Source: Hymenobacter sp. YIM 151500-1
GTDB lineage: Bacteria; Bacteroidota; Bacteroidia; Cytophagales; Hymenobacteraceae
Reading direction: 5' to 3'
Assembly: GCF_025979885.1 (NCBI RefSeq)
Contig: NZ_CP110139.1
Span: forward strand, 2,170,001-2,234,000
DNA: 64,000 nucleotides
This document shows positions 9,006-16,437 of the stretch, one piece after another. The stretch's first letter is position 1. The number at the start of each line of letters is the position of its first letter. The notes beneath the pieces were generated by a model that saw only the letters and a list, made by a program, of their open reading frames with translations, searched no databases and was not told the DNA's origin. A program made the position numbers and the translations under genes.

Positions 9006-9113
9006 GGGAGTGCGCTATAGTAGTGCAACAGTGTGCCTGCTGGGTGCTTTGAAATTTCCCTGACGACCCGGAAAACTTTTCTATAGAAATCAGCTTCGGG
9101 CGCAGAAACGAAG

Positions 9114-9617
9114 TTACACCACCCGCCGCACGGCATATACCAGCTCGTCCTCGTACTCGCCGTTCTTGAATAGTGTCTTCTCAAACCGGGCCTCCAGCGT
9201 GAAGTCAGCCTTTTCCAACACCTTCTGCGAAGCCCGGTTGGAGCCGAAAGGCCGGGCGAAGATGCGGGTGATGTCGAAGTTTCGGAAGCCGTAGTCAACC
9301 ATCTGCCGCACGGCTTCCGTGACGATGCCGCGGCCCCAGAACGGCTCGGCCAGCCAGTAGCCTAGCTCGGCGTTTTTGCGCTCAATGTTGCCACGCGGGT
9401 GCAGACCAATGCCGCCCACGGCCTGCCCATCCGCGGCAATGGCGAGGATGTGCGGCGGATTTTCCTGGGCGGCCATGGCCAGAAAGGCTTGGCCGTTTTC
9501 CTCGGTGTAGGGGTGCGGGAACAGGTCGTTCATAAACCGGGCGATGCGCGGGTTGTTGGCGAAACGTACCAGGCCGGGCAGGTCGGCGGCGGTCCAGGGG
9601 CGCAGGGCGATGTTCAT
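9114..9617 (-). CDS. GNAT family N-acetyltransferase (RimJ/RimL-like)
   Basis: A 167-aa single-domain acetyltransferase. It opens with LRPWTAADLPGLVRFANNP, the RimJ/RimL-like beta1-alpha1. It has AELGYWLAEPFWGRGIVTEA, where the segment after GYWL is the acetyl-CoA pyrophosphate loop (WGRGIVTEA), then ITRIFARPFGSNRASQKVLEKADF, the motif B region of protein and ribosomal-alanine acetyltransferases. The substrate is unknown; an amino-terminal amine of a protein or a small molecule are both possible. It is antisense to, and wedged between, sbcD and sbcC, with no sign of co-regulation. Confidence 0.9.
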   Translation of the reverse strand: MNIALRPWTAADLPGLVRFANNPRIARFMNDLFPHPYTEENGQAFLAMAAQENPPHILAIAADGQAVGGIGLHPRGNIERKNAELGYWLAEPFWGRGIVTEAVRQMVDYGFRNFDITRIFARPFGSNRASQKVLEKADFTLEARFEKTLFKNGEYEDELVYAVRRVV

Positions 9618-9798
9618 TGCTTTCAGGGAATGTAGCGGCCGAATCTTTCATCAGTAACCGCAAGCCTGAGTTACTAAAAAAGCGGCGTATCTGCGCGGCT
9701 GGGCAACAAGCCGTAACTTGCTGCACCATTAGCAAGCTCTGGCGGCCGGCCGGCGGCGCAACCGCGGGTCAGCGAAGCTAAGCCGAAGCTACCGCCAC

Positions 9799-12700
9799 AT
9801 GAAGATTCTGCGCGTCCGTTTTTCCAACCTCAATTCCCTGCGCGGGGAGCACGCCGTTGATTTCGCCACGGCACCTCTGGCCGATGCCGGGCTGTTTGCC
9901 ATTACCGGGCCCACGGGCGCGGGCAAAACCACTATTCTCGACGCCATTACGCTGGCCTTGTACGGGCAGGTGCCGCGCCACGAGGGTACCGGGCCCGAGC
10001 AGGTGATGAGCCACGGCACCGGCGAAAGCTGGGCCGAGGTGGAGTTTGAAGTAAACGGCCGCCGCTACCGCTCGAAGTGGGGGCAGCACCGGGCCCGCAA
10101 AAAGGCCGGCAACCCCTTGCAGGACCCGCGCATGGAGCTGAGCGAAGCGCCCGAGCAGCCCACGCCCGGCACCGAAGACCAGTGGCCGATTCTGGAAAGC
10201 TATAAGTCGCGGGTGCCGCTGCGGGTGGCCGAGCTGAGCGGGCTGGAGTACCGGCAGTTTCTGCGCTCGGTGCTGCTGGCTCAGGGCGACTTCACCCGGT
10301 TTCTGAAGTCGTCGGCCGGGGAGCGGGCCCAGCTCCTGGAGAAGATTACCGACACCAAGAAGTACTCTGACATTTCGCGGGCAGCGTTTGAGCGGGCCAA
10401 GCAAGAAGCCCAGCAGGTAGAAACCCTGCGCACGGGGCTGGCGGGGGTGGTGCTCTTGTCGCCGGAGGAGGTGGCGTTTCTGGAAGATGAAATCCGCGGC
10501 CTGGAGCAGCAGGTGCAGCAGGCCGCGGCGGCCCAGCGCCAGCTGCTCGACGCGCAGGGGTGGCTGAAGCGCCTGGAGGAGCTGCGCACCCGCCAGCACG
10601 CCGGCCAGGTGCGCCTCACCCAGCTCACGGCCCACACCAGCACGCTCACACCTCTGCGCCAGCGCCTGACCTTGCACCAGCAGGCGGCGCCCTTTGCCAC
10701 CAACTGGGCCCTGCTGCGCCAAGCTGATGAACACATCGGCCGCCTCGGCCGCGAAGCGGAGCAACTGCGCCAGCGCCTGCCGCACCTGGAGCAGCAGCAG
10801 GCTACGGCCCAGGCCGCCCGGCAGGCCGCTGAGCAGGCCCGCGACGCAGCCCGCCGCACCCAGGCCGAGCAGGAGCCCCGCCTGCGCGAAGCCGAACAGC
10901 TCGACCTGCTGATGGCTGAGGCTGAGCGCCAGCTCCAACTGGCCCGGCAGGAATACGACGACAAAAACCAGCAGTGCAAGCAGCTGAAAGCCACCGCCGA
11001 GCAGGCGGCCGGCCGGGCCCGCGCCCTGCGCGAGCAGGCCCGCGACCTGCGCAAGTGGCTCGACATCCATCAGGGCCTGAGCGAGCTGACCAGCGTGCTG
11101 CCCGAGCTGGCGGCTTATCTGCAAGACTGGGAGCATCTGAAAACTGAGCTGGGCCAGCTGGAAATACGGCTGCGCGAGGCCCGCCAGCGCCAGCACCAGG
11201 CCCAGCAGGCCGCCGCTCGCCACCAGCAAGCCGCCGACGCGGCCCGCCAGCAGCAGCAGGCCCTGGCCGCGCGCCAGCGGGTGGCTACCGCGGCGCACGG
11301 CACCTGGCTGCGGCGCCTGCGCCTGCACGTGGCCGGGCTGCACCAGCAGCAGGAGCAACAACAGCAGCACTGGGACGACCTGCGCCGCAGCCTCCAGCTT
11401 CAGCAGCTCATCCTCTCCCACACCGACACCCGCCAGCTGCTGGAAGCCGGCCAGCCCTGCCCCGTGTGCGGGGCCCTGGAGCACCCCTACGTGGCCGGCG
11501 TGCTGGGCGTAAGCGAGGATGCGTTTCAGCGGGACCGGCAGCGCGAAGAGGAGCTGAGCCAGCAAGTGCGCGCCCTGGATGCCCGCTATAATCGTTTGAA
11601 CACGTATATAATCATGCTGGAGCAGGCCGCTCCCGAACCGGCCCTTGGGCCTGCTGACACCGTACAGCTGCTGCCCGAATCAGGTGAGAAGGCGGCGGCC
11701 GAGGAGGTGAAGGCCCTGGTGCAACAGCTGCGGGAGCTGCGCGACGAGCAGAGCCGCGCCGACCAGCACTTGGCCCAGGCCCTTACCCAGCACGAAGCCG
11801 CCGCCCGCCAGGAGCAGGAATACGCCCAGCCCGCCGCCGACCTGGCCCGGCAGCTGGCCGATGCCCAGGACCGGGTGCCCGGCGCCTGCCACATGATTCA
11901 GAGCCTGATCCGGAACTTCGGGCTGGCTTTTGGTGACGACAACGGCCGCGCCCTGCTGGAGCAGGCTCAGCAACGCACCGAAGAGTTCCGGCACAGGCAG
12001 GAGCAGTTTGCGGACTTCGACAAGGAGCTAAGCCAGCTGACTGCGGTGGAGGAGCAAACCGGCCACGCCCTGCGGGAGGTGCAGGCCTGGCTGCAAAGCC
12101 ATAAGCAAGAGCTGGTCGAAAAGCACGAAGCCATTCAGGCGCAGCGGCGGCAGCGCCAGCAGCTGTTCGACGGCCCCGATGTGGCCCGACAGCGCCAGCT
12201 ACTGCAAGACGCTGTACAGCAGGCCGAAGCCCACCTGCACCAGGCCGAGCAGCACGCCCAGCAGCACGCCACGGCCCTGGTCCTGGCTACCACGCAGCTG
12301 CGCCAGCGCGAGCAGGACGTAGCTCAGCAGCAGCAGGCCCGCGACGAGCAGCACACGGCCCTCACGGCCGCCCTCAGCGGGGCCGGCCTGGCGCCCGACC
12401 CCGCCGCCCTAACGGCCCTGCTCCTGCCCGAGCCTGAAGTGCGCCGCCTCTCCGACCAGCTCCAGCGCCACGACCAGGACGTGGCCCTGGCTCAGCAAGC
12501 CCTCACCGACCTGGCCCAGCAGCTCCAGCAGGAGCAAGCCAAGGCGCTTACGCAGGAACCCCTGGAAGCCATCAGCCACCAGCTAACCGCCACCACCGAA
12601 CAGCTGACCACCCTAAACCGGCAGCTGGGGCAGCGGCAGGAGCGCCTGGGCGGGCACCGGGCCGGGCTGGAGCGCCACGCCGCCCTGGCCGCTCAGCTGG

Positions 12701-13239
12701 AAAAGCAGCAGCAGGAAGCCCGGCGCTGGCGGCAGCTGGCCGACCTCATCGGCTCGGCCGACGGCAAGAAGTTCAGTGAGTTTGCCCAGGGCCTTACCCT
12801 GGCCCGCCTCGTAGACCTGGCCAACCGCCACCTGCACCGCTTCACCGACCGGTACCGCATCCTGCGTAACCCCGACGAGCACCTCGACCTGCTCATCCAG
12901 GACGACTACCAGGCCGGGGCCGTGCGCTCCATGAATTCTTTGTCGGGTGGGGAGAGTTTTCTGGTGAGCCTGGCCCTGGCCCTGGGCCTTTCGGAGCTGG
13001 CCGGGCACCGCACCCAAATCGACACCCTGTTCATCGACGAAGGCTTCGGCACCCTCGACCCCGACACGCTCGATGTGGCCCTCTCGGCGCTGGAAATGCT
13101 GCAAGGCTCCGGCAAAACCATCGGCATCATCTCCCACGTCGAGGCCCTGAAGGAGCGCGTCACCACCCAAATCAACGTCCGCAAAGGCGCCGGTGGCATC
13201 AGCTCGTTGCAGGTGGTGGGGTTTGGGGAAGAACTGTAG
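9799..13239 (+). CDS. sbcC: exonuclease SbcCD ATPase subunit C
   Basis: A 1146-aa Rad50/SMC-type ATPase. The N-terminal P-loop GPTGAGKT is at 37-44. A very long Gln/Ala/Arg-rich coiled coil runs from about 180 to 940, broken by the zinc hook CPVC at 554-557. The C-terminal lobe carries the ABC signature NSLSGGES (1046-1053) and the Walker B LFIDEGFGTLD (1077-1087), with the D-loop and an H-loop SHVEAL. With SbcD it forms the ATP-gated nuclease that removes hairpins and palindromes after replication. Length is normal for the family. Unlike the usual sbcDC operon, an antisense GNAT gene and 0.8 kb separate it from sbcD. A 33-bp-arm palindrome begins two bases after the stop. Confidence 0.96.
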   Translation: MKILRVRFSNLNSLRGEHAVDFATAPLADAGLFAITGPTGAGKTTILDAITLALYGQVPRHEGTGPEQVMSHGTGESWAEVEFEVNGRRYRSKWGQHRARKKAGNPLQDPRMELSEAPEQPTPGTEDQWPILESYKSRVPLRVAELSGLEYRQFLRSVLLAQGDFTRFLKSSAGERAQLLEKITDTKKYSDISRAAFERAKQEAQQVETLRTGLAGVVLLSPEEVAFLEDEIRGLEQQVQQAAAAQRQLLDAQGWLKRLEELRTRQHAGQVRLTQLTAHTSTLTPLRQRLTLHQQAAPFATNWALLRQADEHIGRLGREAEQLRQRLPHLEQQQATAQAARQAAEQARDAARRTQAEQEPRLREAEQLDLLMAEAERQLQLARQEYDDKNQQCKQLKATAEQAAGRARALREQARDLRKWLDIHQGLSELTSVLPELAAYLQDWEHLKTELGQLEIRLREARQRQHQAQQAAARHQQAADAARQQQQALAARQRVATAAHGTWLRRLRLHVAGLHQQQEQQQQHWDDLRRSLQLQQLILSHTDTRQLLEAGQPCPVCGALEHPYVAGVLGVSEDAFQRDRQREEELSQQVRALDARYNRLNTYIIMLEQAAPEPALGPADTVQLLPESGEKAAAEEVKALVQQLRELRDEQSRADQHLAQALTQHEAAARQEQEYAQPAADLARQLADAQDRVPGACHMIQSLIRNFGLAFGDDNGRALLEQAQQRTEEFRHRQEQFADFDKELSQLTAVEEQTGHALREVQAWLQSHKQELVEKHEAIQAQRRQRQQLFDGPDVARQRQLLQDAVQQAEAHLHQAEQHAQQHATALVLATTQLRQREQDVAQQQQARDEQHTALTAALSGAGLAPDPAALTALLLPEPEVRRLSDQLQRHDQDVALAQQALTDLAQQLQQEQAKALTQEPLEAISHQLTATTEQLTTLNRQLGQRQERLGGHRAGLERHAALAAQLEKQQQEARRWRQLADLIGSADGKKFSEFAQGLTLARLVDLANRHLHRFTDRYRILRNPDEHLDLLIQDDYQAGAVRSMNSLSGGESFLVSLALALGLSELAGHRTQIDTLFIDEGFGTLDPDTLDVALSALEMLQGSGKTIGIISHVEALKERVTTQINVRKGAGGISSLQVVGFGEEL

Positions 13240-13240
13240 C

Positions 13241-13318
13241 TGTCATTCCGCGCAGCGCGAGGAATCTGGGTTACTCATCAGGACCTAACCCAGATTCCTC
13301 GCGCTGCGCGGAATGACA
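13241..13318. repeat. perfect 33-bp inverted repeat (family F3) after sbcC
   Basis: The arms 13241-13273 and 13286-13318 are exact reverse complements over 33 bp, with a 12-nt loop. The arm opens TGTCATTCCGCGCAGCGCGA. A relative with two mismatches in 29 bp flanks 49457-49607. It lies between convergent genes and could end transcription both ways, but there is no strong T run. Confidence 0.92.
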
Positions 13319-13334
13319 CGTTTACTACTTTGTC

Positions 13335-14387
13335 TTACTGAAGCGCTCGGACTTCCGCCCAGGTCCAGTACCGCTTCGGCGCTATGCCAGCGTATCTGGC
13401 CCGGAAAAATGCCACCACCTCCTGCTCCAGCTGGTCCGGCGAAATGGACGAGGCGAAAATCGGGCGGTGGTCGGGGTCGGCGTAGCGCTGCACTTTCGAC
13501 AGGCTGCGGCCCGCCAGGCGCAGCAGCGGGCCCGTGTCGGTGATGCCGTCGAAGGTCCAGGGGTGCGGGGCCTGTTCCAGCTCGTTGAGGCGGGCTACCA
13601 GGCCGTCGAGGGGCAGGCGGGGCAGCGTGGGGCGGCTTTCCAGGTCTACCCAGGTGGTGTACTTGTACTCCAGCTCGTACCGCTGGCCGGCGTACAAGCT
13701 CAGCACGATGTCGGAGCCGGCGGTGGGGCCGAACAGGGCGTAGTAGGGCAGCGGCTCCGGGGTGCGCGCCACTACCAGCCCGATTTCCGAGTAGCGCGCG
13801 TAGGAGGTGTCCGGGCCGTGCGCCACGGCCAGGGCCTGCTGCACCCGCGTGTACTCCGGCTCCCAGCTGGCCCGGCCGGCCGCCGGGTTTTCCAGCACTT
13901 CCCTAAAGCGCGGCAAAAACCACTTGAACTTCTCGGCCGAGGCTTCGTCTTCGCGGCGCCGCCGGGCGGGTGCCCCAAAGGGCTCGTAGAATCGGCTTTT
14001 CTCTTCCGCATTCAGCCAGCCCACCAGCTTCAGGGCGTGGTCGGTGAGCGGGTGGGGCCAGTCGATTTCGCGGAAGTCGCCGAGCGTGGCCACGCGGCGC
14101 AGCAGAGCCTCGTGGCGCAGGGCCTGCTCAGGATACAGCAGGCTCCACACCCCCACAAAGCCGTCGACGTCGAAATGGTTGGCCGTGACGGCAGCGGCCT
14201 CCAGGCCCGGTGTGGCTGGTGCACGCAGGGCCCGCAGCACCGAGCCGGCGCTGGTATCGTCGCGCAGAGACTCCGGGGTAGGCGCTCCGCGCCAGTGCGC
14301 CAGCGTCAGAGCCGCCCCATTTCCCACGCTATCCACTACAATGGTAGGCTGGTTCCGCAGCTGCCGAAACGGGACGAAGGTTTTCAA
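13335..14387 (-). CDS. uncharacterised protein, possibly DUF6687 family
   Basis: About 350 aa with no signal peptide or membrane segment. The first 26 codons of the longest frame (from ATG at 14468) only translate a GTAACAGG-type repeat, so I place the start at the TTG at 14387, giving MKTFVPFRQL; the start is uncertain. Recognisable stretches are TIVVDSVGNGAALTLAHWRG, TANHFDVDGFVGVW and RYSEIGLVVARTPEPLPYYALF. I weakly associate these with DUF6687. HFDVDGF recalls the DHH-type 'xHxDxDG' pattern, but I cannot confirm a phosphoesterase. It lies downstream of an HNH gene on the same strand, with nested repeats between. Confidence 0.7.
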   Translation of the reverse strand: MKTFVPFRQLRNQPTIVVDSVGNGAALTLAHWRGAPTPESLRDDTSAGSVLRALRAPATPGLEAAAVTANHFDVDGFVGVWSLLYPEQALRHEALLRRVATLGDFREIDWPHPLTDHALKLVGWLNAEEKSRFYEPFGAPARRRREDEASAEKFKWFLPRFREVLENPAAGRASWEPEYTRVQQALAVAHGPDTSYARYSEIGLVVARTPEPLPYYALFGPTAGSDIVLSLYAGQRYELEYKYTTWVDLESRPTLPRLPLDGLVARLNELEQAPHPWTFDGITDTGPLLRLAGRSLSKVQRYADPDHRPIFASSISPDQLEQEVVAFFRARYAGIAPKRYWTWAEVRALQ

Positions 14388-14400
14388 TTTTTGAGTGGGG

Positions 14401-14659
14401 TGATGAGGTAAATAGTGACAGGTAACAGGTAAGAGGTAACAGGTGACAGGTGATAGGAAGAGCGTCATGCTGAGCGCAGCCGGAGGCGAAGTCGAAGCAT
14501 CTCTCCCGAAGGCTAACTTAATCGTGCAGACGGCTTCCGCTGCATAGCCCAGGATTTAAACCCTGGGCTACGGAGGGCCCAACGAAGCGGAAGAGATGCT
14601 TCGACAAGCTCAGCATGACGTTCCTGCTTACTTGTCACCTGTCACTATTTACCTCATCA
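14401..14659. repeat. nested inverted repeat: F5 arms around an F2 element
   Basis: The outer arms 14401-14423 (TGATGAGGTAAATAGTGACA and onward) and 14637-14659 are exact complements. Left-hand copies of GTAACAGGT continue inward. Inside is an F2 palindrome from 14466 (CGTCATGCTGAGC) to about 14620 (GCTCAGCATGACG), and at its centre AGCCCAGG-ATTTAAA-CCCTGGGCT. The same two-layer order occurs at 42219-42442. Confidence 0.88.
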
Positions 14660-14666
14660 CCCAAAC

Positions 14667-14990
14667 CTATCTTCTCCTCCGGCGGTTGGTGATGCGCTCC
14701 ACGCGTGTACGGCGGACCCAGTGCAGGTACTTTTGCAGCTCCTCGGCTTCGCGCAGGGCCTCGACGGTGTGGTACTGGCGGGCCAGCTGGCGGTTGCTCA
14801 GTAGCAGGTGCACCGAGCTGTGGCAGGGCTGGCACAAATCGACGGTAGGCCCGTGCCGGCCGCCTTCTTCCCGCGGCACTAAGTGGTGGCGCGACACCTG
14901 CTGCACTTGCCGCTCACACAAGCCGCAGCGCGTTTCGGCCGGGGTAGCCGGTCCCGAGGCGAATTTCGTCCAGGAGCGTCGTTTGCTCAT
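14667..14990 (-). CDS. small HNH endonuclease domain protein
   Basis: A 107-aa protein. Two Cys pairs (Cys22/Cys25 in RCGLC, Cys53/Cys56 in CQPC) would hold the structural zinc, with the beta-beta-alpha-metal motif RHHLVPREE (His35, His36) and HSSVH (His57, His61) between and after. It is compact and basic, ending in RRRR. It resembles stand-alone HNH proteins of bacterial chromosomes with a possible nicking or restriction role, but no modification or restriction partner is nearby. It is divergent from a secreted protein gene with a well-formed promoter. Confidence 0.85.
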   Translation of the reverse strand: MSKRRSWTKFASGPATPAETRCGLCERQVQQVSRHHLVPREEGGRHGPTVDLCQPCHSSVHLLLSNRQLARQYHTVEALREAEELQKYLHWVRRTRVERITNRRRRR

Positions 14991-15069
14991 AGAGAATATG
15001 CTAGCGTTGAGCTATAAAACACGCCTATTCAACGAAGTGTCGTTGGATAAACGAAAAAAATGACAATAT

Positions 15070-15102
15070 TTTGTTGACCTTTTCAAATAATTAATATATT
15101 TG
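15070..15102 (+). promoter_or_regulatory. Bacteroidota-type promoter (TTTG - 21 bp - TATATTTG)
   Basis: The -33 box TTTG at 15070-15073 and the -7 box TATATTTG at 15095-15102 sit in a local AT-rich stretch with 21 bp between, close to the published Bacteroidota sigma consensus. The secreted-protein ATG lies about 100 bp further on. Confidence 0.6.
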
Positions 15103-15204
15103 GTTACGGCAGAGGTGTATGCGCTGAAATATGCTAACCTCTTGCAGCTGAACGACTTCCCCTCACTCACACCTTTTGCGTTTCACCTTACCTCTGATAC
15201 CACT

Positions 15205-15645
15205 ATGCATGACTCTACTCCTGCTTTCTCCCTGCGCCGGATGCTCCAGGTAGCCGGCTTCCTGCTGGCTTTGGTTGTATTTGCCCCTACCACTGCCAAA
15301 GCGCAGACGTGGCTGGTTTCCACCGACGCCTATATCAAGCTGGGCGTGATGGATAAGTTCGGGCAGCTGGGCACCTACAGCGCCAAGTTCATTGTCATTA
15401 GCCAGAGCACTGGCAAGGAATATGTGCTCACCAAACAGGTAGAAAAAGGCCAGAACGGCGTGGATGTGGTGTTTCCCTCCGAGCCTTCGGACCCCGACTA
15501 CTTCCGTACCGATGCCGGCGAGGCCGCCAAAGCCCAGCCCGGCCGCTACACCTGGGAATGCCACGTGGGCGGCAAAAAAGTGGTGGGAGGCCGCTTCACT
15601 TTCCCGGAAGTAACCAACGACGTTACCTTGGTCAACAAGAATTAG
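15205..15645 (+). CDS. secreted protein of unknown function
   Basis: A 146-aa protein. The ATG at 15205 gives a signal peptide: basic start, hydrophobic VAGFLLALVVFAP, probable cleavage after AKA. The mature part is about 115 residues, predicted beta-rich (TWLVSTDAYIKLGV, SAKFIVISQSTGKEYVL, GRYTWECHVGGKKVVGGRF). The closing GRYTWECHVGGK segment suggests an Ig-like or C2-like sandwich. One Cys remains in the mature chain. I do not recognise a named family. It has a good upstream promoter and a terminator after it, so it is a monocistronic, exported, probably well-expressed protein. Confidence 0.8.
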   Translation: MHDSTPAFSLRRMLQVAGFLLALVVFAPTTAKAQTWLVSTDAYIKLGVMDKFGQLGTYSAKFIVISQSTGKEYVLTKQVEKGQNGVDVVFPSEPSDPDYFRTDAGEAAKAQPGRYTWECHVGGKKVVGGRFTFPEVTNDVTLVNKN

Positions 15646-15666
15646 CCTTTTACCCTGCCCTAACGG

Positions 15667-15700
15667 AAAGCCCGGTGCCCCAATGCACTGGGCTTTTTTG
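15667..15700 (+). terminator. intrinsic terminator after the secreted protein gene
   Basis: AAAGCCCGGTG and CACTGGGCTTT pair with one G-T wobble and are followed by a run of six T. Confidence 0.8.
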
Positions 15701-15800
15701 TGCTCCATCCATACATCAGCCACTTTTCGGCGGATTTCTGCGTACTGCCAAACGGTGGCCCCGGCTGCCTTCATGGTTCAACCACTACAGTTGTGTTGTA

Positions 15801-16109
15801 ATGCCCAAGAAATCCTTCTCCGAGCTTATTAACAGCCCCGGCATGCCCGTGCTGGTTGATTTTTACGCCGACTGGTGTGGCCCTTGCAAAACTATGGCGC
15901 CCATCCTGGAGCAAGTGGCGGCTCAGCACCAGGGCAAGCTCAAAGTCATCAAAGTAGATGTGGACCGCAACCAGGCCGCGGCCCAGCAGTTCCGGGTGCA
16001 GAGCATTCCTACGCTAATCCTGTTTCATAAAGGCCAGCCCGTGTGGCGCCAGGCCGGCGTAGTGCCCGCCACCCAGCTCAACCAAGTGGTGCAAGGCGTG
16101 TTGGGGTAG
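15801..16109 (+). CDS. trxA: thioredoxin
   Basis: A 102-aa classic thioredoxin: FYADWCGPCK with the redox pair Cys26/Cys29, then VDVDRN and the cis-proline loop SIPTLILF. It has no signal peptide, so it is cytosolic and reduces protein disulfides. The ATG at 15801 (MPKKSFSELI) matches the domain start and the length is exactly that of the family; the longer frame would run back into the upstream terminator. It is a lone gene, followed by repeat DNA. Confidence 0.95.
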   Translation: MPKKSFSELINSPGMPVLVDFYADWCGPCKTMAPILEQVAAQHQGKLKVIKVDVDRNQAAAQQFRVQSIPTLILFHKGQPVWRQAGVVPATQLNQVVQGVLG

Positions 16110-16437
16110 CTGCAATACATGTCATCCTGAGCCTAGCGAGCAATCTGCCGCGCTGCCGCCGAAACGGGTTTGGAAACCGACAGAACGTCCTGCTTTATTT
16201 GGCGTCCGCTTGCCGAACCAAAGAAAGGCGCAGGCAAGTATCTTTCCCGCTTCGTTCTCACGAGTAGAGTTAGCCAGCGGTAGAGATGCTTCGACTGCGC
16301 TCAGCAGGACCGTTTGATGTTGTAGCTGCCTCTCTCCTGCCGGCTCGGGAAGGGCTGCGCTTATTTCTTTTAAAACAACCGACAAGTTCAGGCGTTTGCA
16401 AAGGGCGTCCGTAGCTTTGCGTATCCTTTTGCTTATC
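16110..16437. repeat. 328-bp gap holding F3-like and F2 repeat copies
   Basis: About 16120-16148 looks like a decayed F3 unit (TGTCATCCTGAGC). 16187-16310 is a complete F2 copy in reverse orientation: it opens CGTCCTG, carries GGCGTCCGCTTG, and ends GCTCAGCAGGAC. Its core 16257-16297 (CTCACGAGTAGAGTTAGCC and onward) repeats at 32914-32953 with one base changed. No gene is seen. Confidence 0.8.
16412..16419 (+). promoter_or_regulatory. candidate -7 box TAGCTTTG for the TonB receptor gene
   Basis: Matches TAnnTTTG 18 bp before the receptor ATG and is followed by CG, as in other -7-like sites in the window. No clear -33 box is seen. Confidence 0.35.

Noticed and set aside
9778..11565. A 595-aa minus-strand frame opposite sbcC
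   Set aside because: A low-complexity Leu/Gly/Ala shadow of the SbcC coiled coil; no start signal or domain.
15667..15700. This hairpin as a member of the dispersed palindrome families
   Set aside because: Short stem with a T run and no copy elsewhere in the window; an ordinary terminator.
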